A stretch of 64,000 nt of DNA, from NCBI RefSeq assembly GCF_001465795.2, contig NZ_CP013659.2, forward strand, positions 2,560,501 to 2,624,500, given 5' to 3'. The stretch is from Planococcus rifietoensis (GTDB lineage Bacteria; Bacillota; Bacilli; Bacillales_A; Planococcaceae). The position numbers and the translations under genes are program-made. Within the stretch, counting starts at the first letter, position 1. The number at the start of each line of letters is the position of its first letter. This document shows positions 33,317 to 41,623 of this stretch, one piece after another. The notes under the pieces are model-generated. The model did no database searches, was not told the origin of the DNA, and worked only from the letters and a program-made list of their open reading frames with translations.

Positions 33317-34630
33317 GACCCCATACTTTTACTGAATTTAGCTCTTCTCGTCTTACTCATTGCATTAACCGCATTTTTTGTCGGTACGGAATTTGCTGTC
33401 GTCAAAGTCCGCATGTCACGCATCGAACAGCTGATCGAGGAAGGCAATAAACAAGCCGTCACCGTGAAAAAAGTTGTCAGCGACTTGGATTATTATTTAT
33501 CCGCCTGCCAGCTTGGCATCACGGTAACCGCTCTCGGCCTTGGATGGCTCGGGGAGCCGACTGTCGAAACGCTTCTCCACCCGCTATTCGACTTGCTCGG
33601 CGTCCCTTCAGCCGTGTCGACGATTATCTCGTTCGCTCTCGCCTTTGCACTGGTGACATTTTTGCACGTCGTCATCGGCGAATTGGCGCCAAAATCGCTG
33701 GCGTTGCAATTTGCAGAACGCATGACTTTGTCGCTGGCCCCTGCACTTTATATCTTCGGGAAAATCATGTATCCATTCATTTTCGTCTTGAATGGCTCTG
33801 CCCGTTTGCTGCTCCGCATGTTCGGCGTAGAGCCTGCGGGCGAACAGCAAGCTCACTCTGAGGAAGAACTGAAGATCATCATGGCGCAGAGTTTCCAGAG
33901 CGGTGAAATCAACCAGACGGAGCTTTCCTATATGCAGAATATCTTTGCATTCGATGAGCGCAGCGCCAAGGATGTCATGATCCCGCGTACACAGATGGTT
34001 GCTTTTCCGGATGATTTATCCACTGAGGAATTGCTAGCTGAACTTCGGGAACATCGCTTTACGCGTTACCCGATTGCCCGCGACGGCGATAAAGACGATT
34101 TGATCGGCTTCATCAATGCCAAGGAAGTGCTGACTTATTATGCGATCAACAGCAATGTGCAAATGACAGAACTCATTCATGACCTGCCGTATTTCCACGA
34201 GACGACGCCGCTGCAGATGGCGCTCGTGAAAATGCAGAAAGACCGTACCCATATCGCATTAGTCATCGACGAGTACGGCGGTACGTCCGGGCTGATCACG
34301 ATGGAAGACATCCTTGAAGAAATCGTCGGGGAAATCCGGGATGAGTTTGATGAAGAAGAGGAAGCTGAAATCGTGAAAGAAAGCGACACCCGTTATGTAG
34401 TGAATGGCCGCGTCCTGTTGAAAGACCTGGAAGAGCGATTCAGCCTGAAATTCGCAGACAGCGACGAAATCGATACCCTTGCCGGTTGGATGCAGCATCA
34501 GCTCATCGAAGCCGAAGCTGGGGATTCATTCGAAAAGGGCGGCTACCAGTGGGAAATCGTCGCGATGGAAAACCATCACATACTTAAAATCGCTTTCGAG
34601 AAACTTGAAGAACCGGAAATCAACGCATAA
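33314..34630 (+). CDS. CNNM/CorC-type hemolysin family membrane protein
   Basis: This 438-residue protein has an N-terminal DUF21 membrane domain (three to four helices, ALTAFFVGTEFAVVKVRMSR at the start), a CBS pair around residues 205-330 (MIPRTQMVAFPDD, HIALVIDEYGGTSGLITMED) and a C-terminal CorC_HlyC domain. Relatives such as Bacillus YhdP and staphylococcal MpfA act in Mg2+ homeostasis or efflux. The start is TTG; an in-frame stop 12 bases upstream rules out earlier starts and the next Met is inside the first helix region. See the hairpin in its ribosome site. Confidence 0.9.
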   Translation: MDPILLLNLALLVLLIALTAFFVGTEFAVVKVRMSRIEQLIEEGNKQAVTVKKVVSDLDYYLSACQLGITVTALGLGWLGEPTVETLLHPLFDLLGVPSAVSTIISFALAFALVTFLHVVIGELAPKSLALQFAERMTLSLAPALYIFGKIMYPFIFVLNGSARLLLRMFGVEPAGEQQAHSEEELKIIMAQSFQSGEINQTELSYMQNIFAFDERSAKDVMIPRTQMVAFPDDLSTEELLAELREHRFTRYPIARDGDKDDLIGFINAKEVLTYYAINSNVQMTELIHDLPYFHETTPLQMALVKMQKDRTHIALVIDEYGGTSGLITMEDILEEIVGEIRDEFDEEEEAEIVKESDTRYVVNGRVLLKDLEERFSLKFADSDEIDTLAGWMQHQLIEAEAGDSFEKGGYQWEIVAMENHHILKIAFEKLEEPEINA

Positions 34631-34631
34631 A

Positions 34632-34661
34632 CAGGGCTGCCTATAGGCGGTCTTTTTTTTT
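34632..34661 (+). terminator. Terminator of the CNNM gene
   Basis: GGCTGCC pairs with GGCGGTC through two G-U pairs and is followed by nine T. Confidence 0.7.
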
Positions 34662-34702
34662 TAGAAAAGAAGTAATTGACCATTCTCCATTATTTCTTTA
34701 CG

Positions 34703-34722
34703 ATAAGAACAAATGTTCTTAT
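34703..34722. promoter_or_regulatory. LexA (SOS) box upstream of the YolD gene
   Basis: ATAAGAACAAATGTTCTTAT is a 20-base palindrome with a single central mismatch. It contains GAAC-N4-GTTC, the core of the Bacillus SOS box CGAACRNRYGTTCG. Confidence 0.75.
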
Positions 34723-34744
34723 TTTTTAGAAAGGAGAGATGAAG

Positions 34745-35104
34745 ATGAAAAAGAATCAGCATTTGACGGTAAAAGGAGACGTCTTGGACAGAGGGCAATT
34801 GAAATGGGGGGCGCTGATGCTGCCGGAACATGTCCGGATGCTCAGGGAATGGCGGGCCGATGAGCCTTCCATGCATAAGCCCCGGCTCGATGAAGAAGAA
34901 CTCGGTTTATTGCAGGAGGAAATCGGCATTGCCCACCAGCGCCAATGCGTGGCGGAACTCCGCTATTGGGACAATGGGCTCGCAGCCGTGTCCGGAACCA
35001 TCAAGTCAGTCGACTTGCCCAGCCAAATCGTAGAAGTCCTATACGGAACTGAAACTATCCGAATCCCTTTTGATGATCTTGTCGGCATTCGCACGATTGA
35101 TTAA
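34745..35104 (+). CDS. YolD-like protein
   Basis: This 119-residue protein is of the YolD family (DRGQLKWGALMLPEHVRMLR near the start, SGTIKSVDLPSQIVEVLY, IPFDDLVGIRTID at the end). YolD genes commonly lie beside Y-family polymerase genes (UvrX/YqjW) and are SOS-induced; a UmuD-like helper role has been suggested. Here no polymerase gene is adjacent, but a LexA box precedes it. The ATG at 34745 is chosen over one two codons earlier because AAAGGAG is too close to the first. Confidence 0.85.
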   Translation: MKKNQHLTVKGDVLDRGQLKWGALMLPEHVRMLREWRADEPSMHKPRLDEEELGLLQEEIGIAHQRQCVAELRYWDNGLAAVSGTIKSVDLPSQIVEVLYGTETIRIPFDDLVGIRTID

Positions 35105-35148
35105 AACGGCTTGTAGAGGCGCAAAAGTGGATAATTTCCTTTTTTAAG

Positions 35149-35173
35149 GTTTTTTCTTGGCGGCATCGGGCAT
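35149..35173 (+). promoter_or_regulatory. SigB-type promoter of the YihY gene
   Basis: Plus strand: GTTTTT (35149-35154), 13-base spacer, GGGCAT (35168-35173). Confidence 0.65.
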
Positions 35174-35214
35174 ATACTTAATAACTTTACAAAAAAAAAT
35201 GGAGGTATAAAGTT

Positions 35215-36105
35215 ATGAGCAAAGTGACGTCCTATGCCAAAGAACTTGGCCAAGAATTCAAAAAAGACCATGCGACGACACTTGCGGCAGCCCAAGCTTA
35301 TTATTATCTACTGGCAATTGTCCCATTATTGATTTTGCTGCTGGCGATCTTGCCGTATTTGCAGATCGACCCGCAGCGGGCTGTCGATTTTATCGGCACG
35401 ATCCTGCCAGGTGAAGTCGCTAGTACATTCGAAGATACCATCGTCAGTGTCGTGACGACACCATCCGGCGGCCTGCTGACTTTCGGTATCCTCGGTACGC
35501 TTTGGTCCGCGTCGAACGCAATGACTGCATTTATGGAAGCGACCAACCAAGCCTATGACGTGGAAGAGACCCGTTCTTTCTTCGTGAAGAAAGGCTTGGC
35601 GATCATCTTGACGCTGTTCATGCTGATTGCTGTTATCGTTGCACTTGTCTTGCCGATCTTCGGTGGCACAATCATCGATATGATCAATCAGTTCCTGAAT
35701 CTGCCCCAACAAACGGAAATCATTTTCCAAGTGCTTCGTTGGGTCATTTCAATCGTTGTTATGAGCCTAGTGCTGGCAATGCTCTACAAATTTGCGCCGA
35801 ACAAGCATTTCCCGTTCAAGGAAGTCATCATCGGTGCCGTTATCGCTACAGTCTTGTGGCAGCTTGTCTCCCTCGGCTTCTCGTTCTATGTATCGAATTT
35901 CGGAAGCTATTCCGCCACTTACGGCAGTCTCGGTGGCTTGATCGTCTTGATTCTTTGGTTCTTCCTGACAGGTTTGATCCTGGTTGTCGGAGCTGAAATC
36001 AATGCCATCTTGCACCGTCATAAACACGCCAAAAGCGACTCGGAAGAAAGTAAATTGCAAATGGCCGAATCTGGTGAAACAGAGTCATCCATGAATAAGT
36101 ATTAA
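35215..36105 (+). CDS. YihY/BrkB family membrane protein
   Basis: This 296-residue membrane protein has six hydrophobic segments. LAAAQAYYYLLAIVPLLILL near residue 23 and TLWSASNAMTAFMEATNQAY near 97 are diagnostic of the YihY/BrkB family (once called ribonuclease BN in error). The C-terminal 30 residues are charged and cytosolic. The transport or structural role is unknown. The ATG follows TGGAGG. A SigB-type promoter lies 42 bases upstream. Confidence 0.9.
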   Translation: MSKVTSYAKELGQEFKKDHATTLAAAQAYYYLLAIVPLLILLLAILPYLQIDPQRAVDFIGTILPGEVASTFEDTIVSVVTTPSGGLLTFGILGTLWSASNAMTAFMEATNQAYDVEETRSFFVKKGLAIILTLFMLIAVIVALVLPIFGGTIIDMINQFLNLPQQTEIIFQVLRWVISIVVMSLVLAMLYKFAPNKHFPFKEVIIGAVIATVLWQLVSLGFSFYVSNFGSYSATYGSLGGLIVLILWFFLTGLILVVGAEINAILHRHKHAKSDSEESKLQMAESGETESSMNKY

Positions 36106-36108
36106 CGC

Positions 36109-36148
36109 AAAAAAGCCATCCGCTGACTCATTAGCGGATGGCTTTTTT
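36109..36148. terminator. Bidirectional terminator
   Basis: A 16-base-pair stem around AAGCCATCCGCT/AGCGGATGGCTT, with A/T runs on both sides, touches the stop of the converging dipeptidase gene. Confidence 0.93.
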
Positions 36149-37119
36149 TATGTTCTGCTCCGTTCTTCCCCAATACCGGGACGATGCGCCAGGAAATTCC
36201 GAAATGCAAACCCTTCTACTTGGGTTTCCGAATAGCGTTTTTGCAAAGCCTCGATTAAATTCGGGTAAGCCGCAGCATTTTCAAGCCTCGTGACATGATC
36301 GAAAATCCCATCAAAATCCGATCCTAGGCCGATATGACGTTCTCCGCCGAGTGCACAAAGATGGTCGATATGGCGCAGCAAATCCTCAATCGCCGCCTGC
36401 TGGCTTCCCGGGTTGATGAACTCCGGACAGAATACGACATCGATCAAGCCATTGCCCGAGAACATCGCCTGTATTTGCCGATCATCCAAATTGCGTGGAT
36501 GATCGCACAACTCCCGCACATTGGAATGGCTCGCAATCGGATACTTGGCGAGTTCCATCACTTCCCAAAATCCTGCAAGCGACAGATGGGACACGTCCGT
36601 AAACACACAGTGATCATTATTCAGCTGCACTACTTGCTTGCCGAGCAGTGTCAACCCGCCGCCTCTCGGTTCCCCGACGCCGTCTGCGCAGAGATTGGCG
36701 AAATTCCATGTCAGCCCGAGCGACAGCACGCCGAGCCTGTAGAGATGCCGCAGTTTCGCAAGGTCGTTTCCAAAAGCATCTGCCCCTTCGAGCGCGAGCA
36801 CTGCACCGATTTCATCCGGGCCGAGTGTGTCGATGTCTTCCCAACGGCGGATATGTTTCATGAGCGGCTGACTGACCACCTCGCTGTAGAACAAATCGAT
36901 CTGCTCTAATGTATGCTGCCATTTTTCATTGTCCGGCAATTCAGGGTGCACGAACACCGCAAAAAACTGGACTTTGACGCCGCCTTGTTGCAAACGTAGG
37001 AAATTAGTGTCGAGTTCTTCCGCATTGAAAAAATTGACAGGCTTTCCTCGAAACAATTCGTTGCGCTTCGCCACCTGCAGCTTCAGTAGCGCATCGCAAT
37101 GCGTATCAATGATCTGCAC
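36148..37119 (-). CDS. Membrane dipeptidase family enzyme (peptidase M19)
   Basis: This 323-residue zinc dipeptidase (renal dipeptidase family) has IDTHCDALLKL at the N-terminus (first zinc ligands), the bridging Glu in LALEGADAF (near residue 112), the His ligands in TDVSHLS and IASHSNVR, and GSDFDGI near 275. No signal peptide is present, so it should act in the cytoplasm. The start is GTG at 37119, directly after the stop codon of the upstream gene, so the two are translated in tandem. Likely substrates are dipeptides. Confidence 0.9.
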   Translation of the reverse strand: MQIIDTHCDALLKLQVAKRNELFRGKPVNFFNAEELDTNFLRLQQGGVKVQFFAVFVHPELPDNEKWQHTLEQIDLFYSEVVSQPLMKHIRRWEDIDTLGPDEIGAVLALEGADAFGNDLAKLRHLYRLGVLSLGLTWNFANLCADGVGEPRGGGLTLLGKQVVQLNNDHCVFTDVSHLSLAGFWEVMELAKYPIASHSNVRELCDHPRNLDDRQIQAMFSGNGLIDVVFCPEFINPGSQQAAIEDLLRHIDHLCALGGERHIGLGSDFDGIFDHVTRLENAAAYPNLIEALQKRYSETQVEGFAFRNFLAHRPGIGEERSRT

Positions 37120-37842
37120 TCACTCATCCCCTTCTTCTGTACAGGCGCTGACAAAGCCTTCAAAAATGCGCAAAGACGCTGCGTCGCCTGCACGCGCCAT
37201 ATTTTCCGGATGCCATTGCAGCCCAAGCGCGAAACCATGCTCTTTGCTTTCAATCGCCTCTATGACGCCGTCGCTTGCGATGCCAGACACGAGATAATGT
37301 TCAGGCACATGGCGGTTCGACTGGTGGTGGCGGCTATTGACCTTGAGCTTCAGAGAATCCGTCAGCCGGTGCAAAAGCGAACCTTCCGCAACCTCGACAA
37401 AATGCGAGCCATGCTCTTTCGGCGCACGCTGCTGATGCTGCAGCAGGTTGCCCGCCAATTGAGACGGTGTATCCTGATACATGTCCCCTCCGGCTGCGAT
37501 ATTCAAAATCTGGGCGCCTCGGCAAATCGCCAGCACCGGCTTATTTTTCTCCAGCACTTTTTCCAATAGCTCCAGCTCGAAGCGATCGCGTGAGGGAATG
37601 ATGACGCCAAGCCCCGGATGCGGCTCTTCGCCGAATAATGTCGGTTCAATATCCCAGCCGCCCGCAAGGAACAATCCGTCGATGTGCTCAGCGAGTTCTT
37701 CCAGTTCCGCCTGTCCTTCAATATGTGGAAGCATGATCGGCAAGCCGCCCGCTCGCACAATCGCTTCTGTGTCCGCAAGCTCTACATTGTATTCATCTTT
37801 CCCCAATTCCTTTGACGCGGTAATGCCGATGATTGGTCTCAT
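37120..37842 (-). CDS. Gamma-glutamyl-gamma-aminobutyrate hydrolase family protein (class I GATase-like)
   Basis: This 240-residue enzyme of the PuuD/peptidase C26 type has the nucleophile Cys in LAICRGAQILN (near residue 110) and the His-Glu of the triad in LQWHPENM (near 215). PuuD members hydrolyse gamma-glutamyl amides. Start choice: ATG at 37842, eight bases after AGGAG; earlier ATG and GTG codons overlap that site. It pairs with the M19 dipeptidase gene immediately downstream, suggesting use of gamma-glutamyl or dipeptide substrates. Confidence 0.86.
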   Translation of the reverse strand: MRPIIGITASKELGKDEYNVELADTEAIVRAGGLPIMLPHIEGQAELEELAEHIDGLFLAGGWDIEPTLFGEEPHPGLGVIIPSRDRFELELLEKVLEKNKPVLAICRGAQILNIAAGGDMYQDTPSQLAGNLLQHQQRAPKEHGSHFVEVAEGSLLHRLTDSLKLKVNSRHHQSNRHVPEHYLVSGIASDGVIEAIESKEHGFALGLQWHPENMARAGDAASLRIFEGFVSACTEEGDE

Positions 37843-37935
37843 TTCCATCACTCCTAAGTTGTTTGAATACTTGATATATTCACCATACAGAAGTTTTTTC
37901 AGGATGGAAAGAACAATCCAATCTTTCCCATCAAA

Positions 37936-37981
37936 AAGAAACAGCCCGCAAAAGACACGAAGCCTTCCGCCGCTGTTTCTG
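37936..37981 (-). terminator. Terminator of dacB
   Basis: AGAAACAGC and GCTGTTTCT form the stem, and on the minus strand TTTTT follows. Confidence 0.75.
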
Positions 37982-38021
37982 TCAAAACTGATTGTTTATC
38001 GTCCTTCGAAGCTCTCCCTTA

Positions 38022-39521
38022 TCATTCGGCTTGATATCCGGCAATCGCTTCGGCAATCGAGTTTTCGATCGGCGTGACATTCGCCAAATCATTGTTCAGG
38101 ATGATCGCGAAGACCAGCCGTTCGCCGTCTTGTGTCGTTGCATAGCCGGCCAGAGAAGAAACCGAGGACAAGCTGCCGGTTTTAGCCTGGACATTGCCTT
38201 CCGCCGCCGTGCCTTTCATGCGGTTGCGCAAGGTGCCGCCGACCAAGCGTTCCGAAGCCCCTGCTACCGGCAAGGATTCAAAGAACGTATCAAACCATGT
38301 TTCATTCTGAGCACCGGCTAGTAACTGCGAAATCTCATTTGCCGGAATCAAATTGACGTGGGACATTCCGGAAGCATCGCGCAGATGGATGGTGTCGACA
38401 TTGACGCCAAGCTTGCCAGCAGTTTCCTCCATCACGGCGAGGCCCGCTTCCCAGCTGCCTTCCCCGTTCACCACGCGGCCCATTTGTTTCGCCAATGCTT
38501 CGCCGTGGCCATTATTGCTCAGTTTCATGAACGGGATTGATAGTTCCGCAAGCGTCATCGATTGATGCTCTAGCAATATGCGGCTATCCTGCGGCGTAAC
38601 GCCCATCACCGTTTCAGAGTTCCCGATCAGCTCGACGCCTTCCTTATCGAGTGCCTTTTCGAACAAGCTGAGTGCATATCCAGACGGTTCATCGACTGCA
38701 ATCCATTCACGCGTCCGGCTTCCCTGTTCCGGGATATTGCCTTCCACGATGATTTCATTCGTTCCGTGATCTCTCGTGATGCTCAGCGTTTTCGGTTCGC
38801 CAGCTGCCACTGTTTGGGCGTTATTGGTGATCGTCACATAATCCGTTTCCGGTGACAAGCTGACCCGTACCTCATCTCCCGCCGCCTCTCCGGCGTTCGC
38901 TTCCACGATGATCGACCCGGCGTCGTAATCTTTATTCGGTGAGGCGGTCAATGCGGATACTTGGGCTCCGACATAATACACTTCATTTTTCCATGTCATG
39001 TCTTCAGACAAACGTTCATCATCGAACCAGCTATCGTCGCCGATCAAGTCGCCTTTCACTTTATGTATACCTTGTGCTTTTAATTCTTTTGCAAAGCGCT
39101 CGAAATCCTCCTCGAGCAATGTCGGGTCGCCTTTGCCTTTCAAATAAAGATTGCCTTGCAGCACTTTGCCTTTCAATTCCCCGTCGGTATGCAGTTCTGT
39201 CGAGAATCGGTGATCTTCCCCTAAAGTTTCAAGAGCCGCCGCCAGGGTAAACAGCTTCATATTGGATGCCGGCTTCAGCCGGGTGTTGCCAAAATGATCG
39301 TATATTTTTTCCCCGCTATCCGCTTTTCGAATGCTGACGCCTGCTAGGGCGCCGTCCAAGCTTTCATCTTGCAGAATATCATTCACTTGTGCAGTTAACG
39401 CTGCATAGTCACCGTTTGCTCCTGCCATCTCGCTATCACTTCCCATCTGCAGCGGGGATGCCGCCAAAGCCCCTGCCAGCACAAGCAATCCCGCCGCTCT
39501 CCATCGATTCAATTTCGCCAT
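38022..39521 (-). CDS. dacB: D-alanyl-D-alanine carboxypeptidase/endopeptidase (PBP4 type, peptidase S13)
   Basis: This 499-residue secreted penicillin-binding protein trims peptidoglycan stem peptides. It has an N-terminal signal peptide (hydrophobic AAGLLVLAGALAAS), SxxK nucleophile SNMK at about residue 82, SNN near 330 and KTG near 450, in the order and spacing of class C PBPs. The ATG at 39521 follows GGAGGAA; an upstream in-frame extension starts inside the leader. It is a single gene ended by a hairpin. Confidence 0.94.
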   Translation of the reverse strand: MAKLNRWRAAGLLVLAGALAASPLQMGSDSEMAGANGDYAALTAQVNDILQDESLDGALAGVSIRKADSGEKIYDHFGNTRLKPASNMKLFTLAAALETLGEDHRFSTELHTDGELKGKVLQGNLYLKGKGDPTLLEEDFERFAKELKAQGIHKVKGDLIGDDSWFDDERLSEDMTWKNEVYYVGAQVSALTASPNKDYDAGSIIVEANAGEAAGDEVRVSLSPETDYVTITNNAQTVAAGEPKTLSITRDHGTNEIIVEGNIPEQGSRTREWIAVDEPSGYALSLFEKALDKEGVELIGNSETVMGVTPQDSRILLEHQSMTLAELSIPFMKLSNNGHGEALAKQMGRVVNGEGSWEAGLAVMEETAGKLGVNVDTIHLRDASGMSHVNLIPANEISQLLAGAQNETWFDTFFESLPVAGASERLVGGTLRNRMKGTAAEGNVQAKTGSLSSVSSLAGYATTQDGERLVFAIILNNDLANVTPIENSIAEAIAGYQAE

Positions 39522-39704
39522 TTTATTTCCTCCTCCAAGTGGTTTACAAAAAATGTACCACATCGGAAGTAAGAATTTTCTGATACCTGAATAATCAGAA
39601 CTAATGGCTTACTACTATTTTATATTAATAGTAAAAAAATCCAAATAAAATCTATATTTTTATTCACTTCATTTTCGCTAGGTTCTTTCAGCCTAGCTGC
39701 ATTA

Positions 39705-39738
39705 AAAAACCGCATCGGCAAATTGCCGATGCGGTTTC
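39705..39738 (-). terminator. Terminator of the rbs operon
   Basis: AAACCGCATCGGCAA pairs with TTGCCGATGCGGTTT, followed by a T-run on the minus strand. The AT-rich 39522-39704 stretch holds nothing else I can name. Confidence 0.93.
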
Positions 39739-39742
39739 TTCA

Positions 39743-40666
39743 TTACTCTTGGATCAATTCCAATTCTACTGGAATCGATGCTTCCACTTCTTCGCCATCC
39801 AAGTGCTGGATGGCTGTTTCGACAGCCATTTCCCCGATCATTTCCGGTTTTTGGGCAATCGTTCCGGCAAGACGGCCTTCTTCAACTGCTGCAACAGCGT
39901 CATCTGTCGCATCGAATCCGACCACTGTAACGTCTTTACCTGAAGCTTCGATCGCTTCAAGTGCGCCAAGCGCCATTTCGTCGTTGTGTGCAAACACTCC
40001 AGTTACATCAGGGTTTGCTTGCAAGATGTTTTCCATGACCGACAAACCTTCTGCACGGTTGAAATTCGCCGTTTGTTTGGCAACGACATCCATGCTGTCC
40101 GCTGCAATATTATTGAAGCCTTCTCCGCGTTCACGTGCTGCAGAAGATCCTGGAACGCCTTCCAATTCTGCTACTTTCGCGCCATCGCCTACCAATGATA
40201 ATAAATGTTCAGCTGCCATTTCACCGCCAGCTACGTTATCCGAAGCGATGTGGGAAACGACTTCGCCGCTTTCCGCGCTGCGGTCTACAGTGATAACCGG
40301 GATTTCTGCATTGTTGGCAGAAGCGACTGCTGAAGCAACTGCTTCAGAATCGACAGGGTTGATCAGAATCATATCTACCCCTTGCTGGATTAAATCTTCT
40401 ACATCACTTGCCTGCTTCGATGCGTCGTCTTGTGCATCCACTACAGAAAGAGTTGCGCCAAGTTCAGAAGCTTTGGCTTCCGCCCCTTCACTCAATGTCA
40501 CGAAGAACGGGTTGTTCAATGTCGAGATCGAGAAACCGACTGTGTAATCGCCGCTCGCTTCTTCTCCGCCTGTTGTTTCTTCTGAATCCGAACCTGGTGC
40601 TTCCATGGAACATGCGGCCAAAACCATCATTGCCAAAAGGACGAACATCAATAGCATTTTCTTCAT
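39743..40666 (-). CDS. rbsB: Ribose ABC transporter substrate-binding lipoprotein RbsB
   Basis: This 307-residue periplasmic-binding-type lipoprotein (lipobox LAAC near residue 17) collects ribose for RbsA/RbsC. Family features are VGFSISTLNNPFFVTL, the hinge LINPVDSEAV, GVFAHNDEMALGAL and VGFDATDDAV. The ATG at 40666 follows GGGAG. It is the last gene of rbsRKDACB, just before the operon terminator. Confidence 0.95.
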   Translation of the reverse strand: MKKMLLMFVLLAMMVLAACSMEAPGSDSEETTGGEEASGDYTVGFSISTLNNPFFVTLSEGAEAKASELGATLSVVDAQDDASKQASDVEDLIQQGVDMILINPVDSEAVASAVASANNAEIPVITVDRSAESGEVVSHIASDNVAGGEMAAEHLLSLVGDGAKVAELEGVPGSSAARERGEGFNNIAADSMDVVAKQTANFNRAEGLSVMENILQANPDVTGVFAHNDEMALGALEAIEASGKDVTVVGFDATDDAVAAVEEGRLAGTIAQKPEMIGEMAVETAIQHLDGEEVEASIPVELELIQE

Positions 40667-40678
40667 CTCTACCACTCC

Positions 40679-41623
40679 CTATGCTGTTTTTTTACGGTCG
40701 AGCAATACTGCAAGCAATATAACTGCACCCTTCACCACTTGCTGGAAGAAGGAGGACACCCCAATCAAATTCAAACCGTTATTCAAGACACCGATGATCA
40801 AAGCCCCGATCAACGTGCCGACGATCCATCCGCGGCCGCCTGTCAAACTCGTTCCACCGAGCACAACGGCTGCAATGGCATCGAGTTCAAACATCTGGCC
40901 GGCTGTCGGCTGAGCTGAATTCAAACGAGAAGTCAAGATCAGCGACGCCAGTGCGGCAAGCGCACCGACCAAGGAATATACATAAATCTTGATGCGGTCG
41001 GCATTGATTCCGGAAAGCACAGAAGCTTCCTCGTTGCCGCCCACTGCGTAAACACGGCGTCCGAACGTCGTTTTCTTCAAAATGAAGTAAAGGATGCCGA
41101 AACTGATGAGCATCGTCACGACAGGCACCGGGATGCCGAGGAAATAGCCTTTTCCGAGCATCTGGAAGCTCATGCTGTCGCCAAGCCCTGAAATCGGCCG
41201 GCCTTCTGTGTAGACGAGCGTCAAGCCCCGGTAAATGGTCATCGTCGCAAGCGTCGCGATGAATGGCGCCACTTTGCCTTTCGCGATGATGACGCCGTTG
41301 ATGGCTCCGAGAACTGCTCCGAGGAATAGCCCCAGCAGCATTGCCAAGATCGGGTCAATTCCTGAAGCCATCATGCCGGCTGTTACAGCACCCGTAAGCG
41401 CCAAGATCGAGCCGACCGATAAGTCGATTCCGCCGGTCAAGATAACGAAGGTCATGCCGAATGCGATCAAGGCATTGATCGATACTTGCCGGAGGACGTT
41501 CAAAATATTGCTCATGGATAGAAAACTCGGGTTAATTGCGGTGATGATGATGATGATCAAAATCAAACCGATGAACGGCGCGATTTTTTGGAACAAGCTT
41601 GTATTAGCGGATTTCAGCTTCAA
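40679..41623 (-). CDS. rbsC: Ribose ABC transporter permease RbsC
   Basis: This 314-residue membrane permease has eight to ten hydrophobic segments. Landmarks are FVILTGGIDLSVGSILALTG near residue 60 and TSLTGGRGWIVGTLIGALII near 267, both typical of RbsC. The chosen start is TTG at 41623, which stands seven bases after AGGAGGTGGG; the ATG 21 bases earlier precedes that site. It overlaps rbsA by 20 bases. Confidence 0.94.
   Translation of the reverse strand: MKLKSANTSLFQKIAPFIGLILIIIIITAINPSFLSMSNILNVLRQVSINALIAFGMTFVILTGGIDLSVGSILALTGAVTAGMMASGIDPILAMLLGLFLGAVLGAINGVIIAKGKVAPFIATLATMTIYRGLTLVYTEGRPISGLGDSMSFQMLGKGYFLGIPVPVVTMLISFGILYFILKKTTFGRRVYAVGGNEEASVLSGINADRIKIYVYSLVGALAALASLILTSRLNSAQPTAGQMFELDAIAAVVLGGTSLTGGRGWIVGTLIGALIIGVLNNGLNLIGVSSFFQQVVKGAVILLAVLLDRKKTA

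Noticed and set aside
39585..39700. AT-rich region with GCTAGGTT...AGCCTAGC hairpin, considered as an origin-like or regulatory element
   Set aside because: Short stem, no repeated boxes and no gene directly downstream; probably spacer behind dacB's leader and the rbs terminator.
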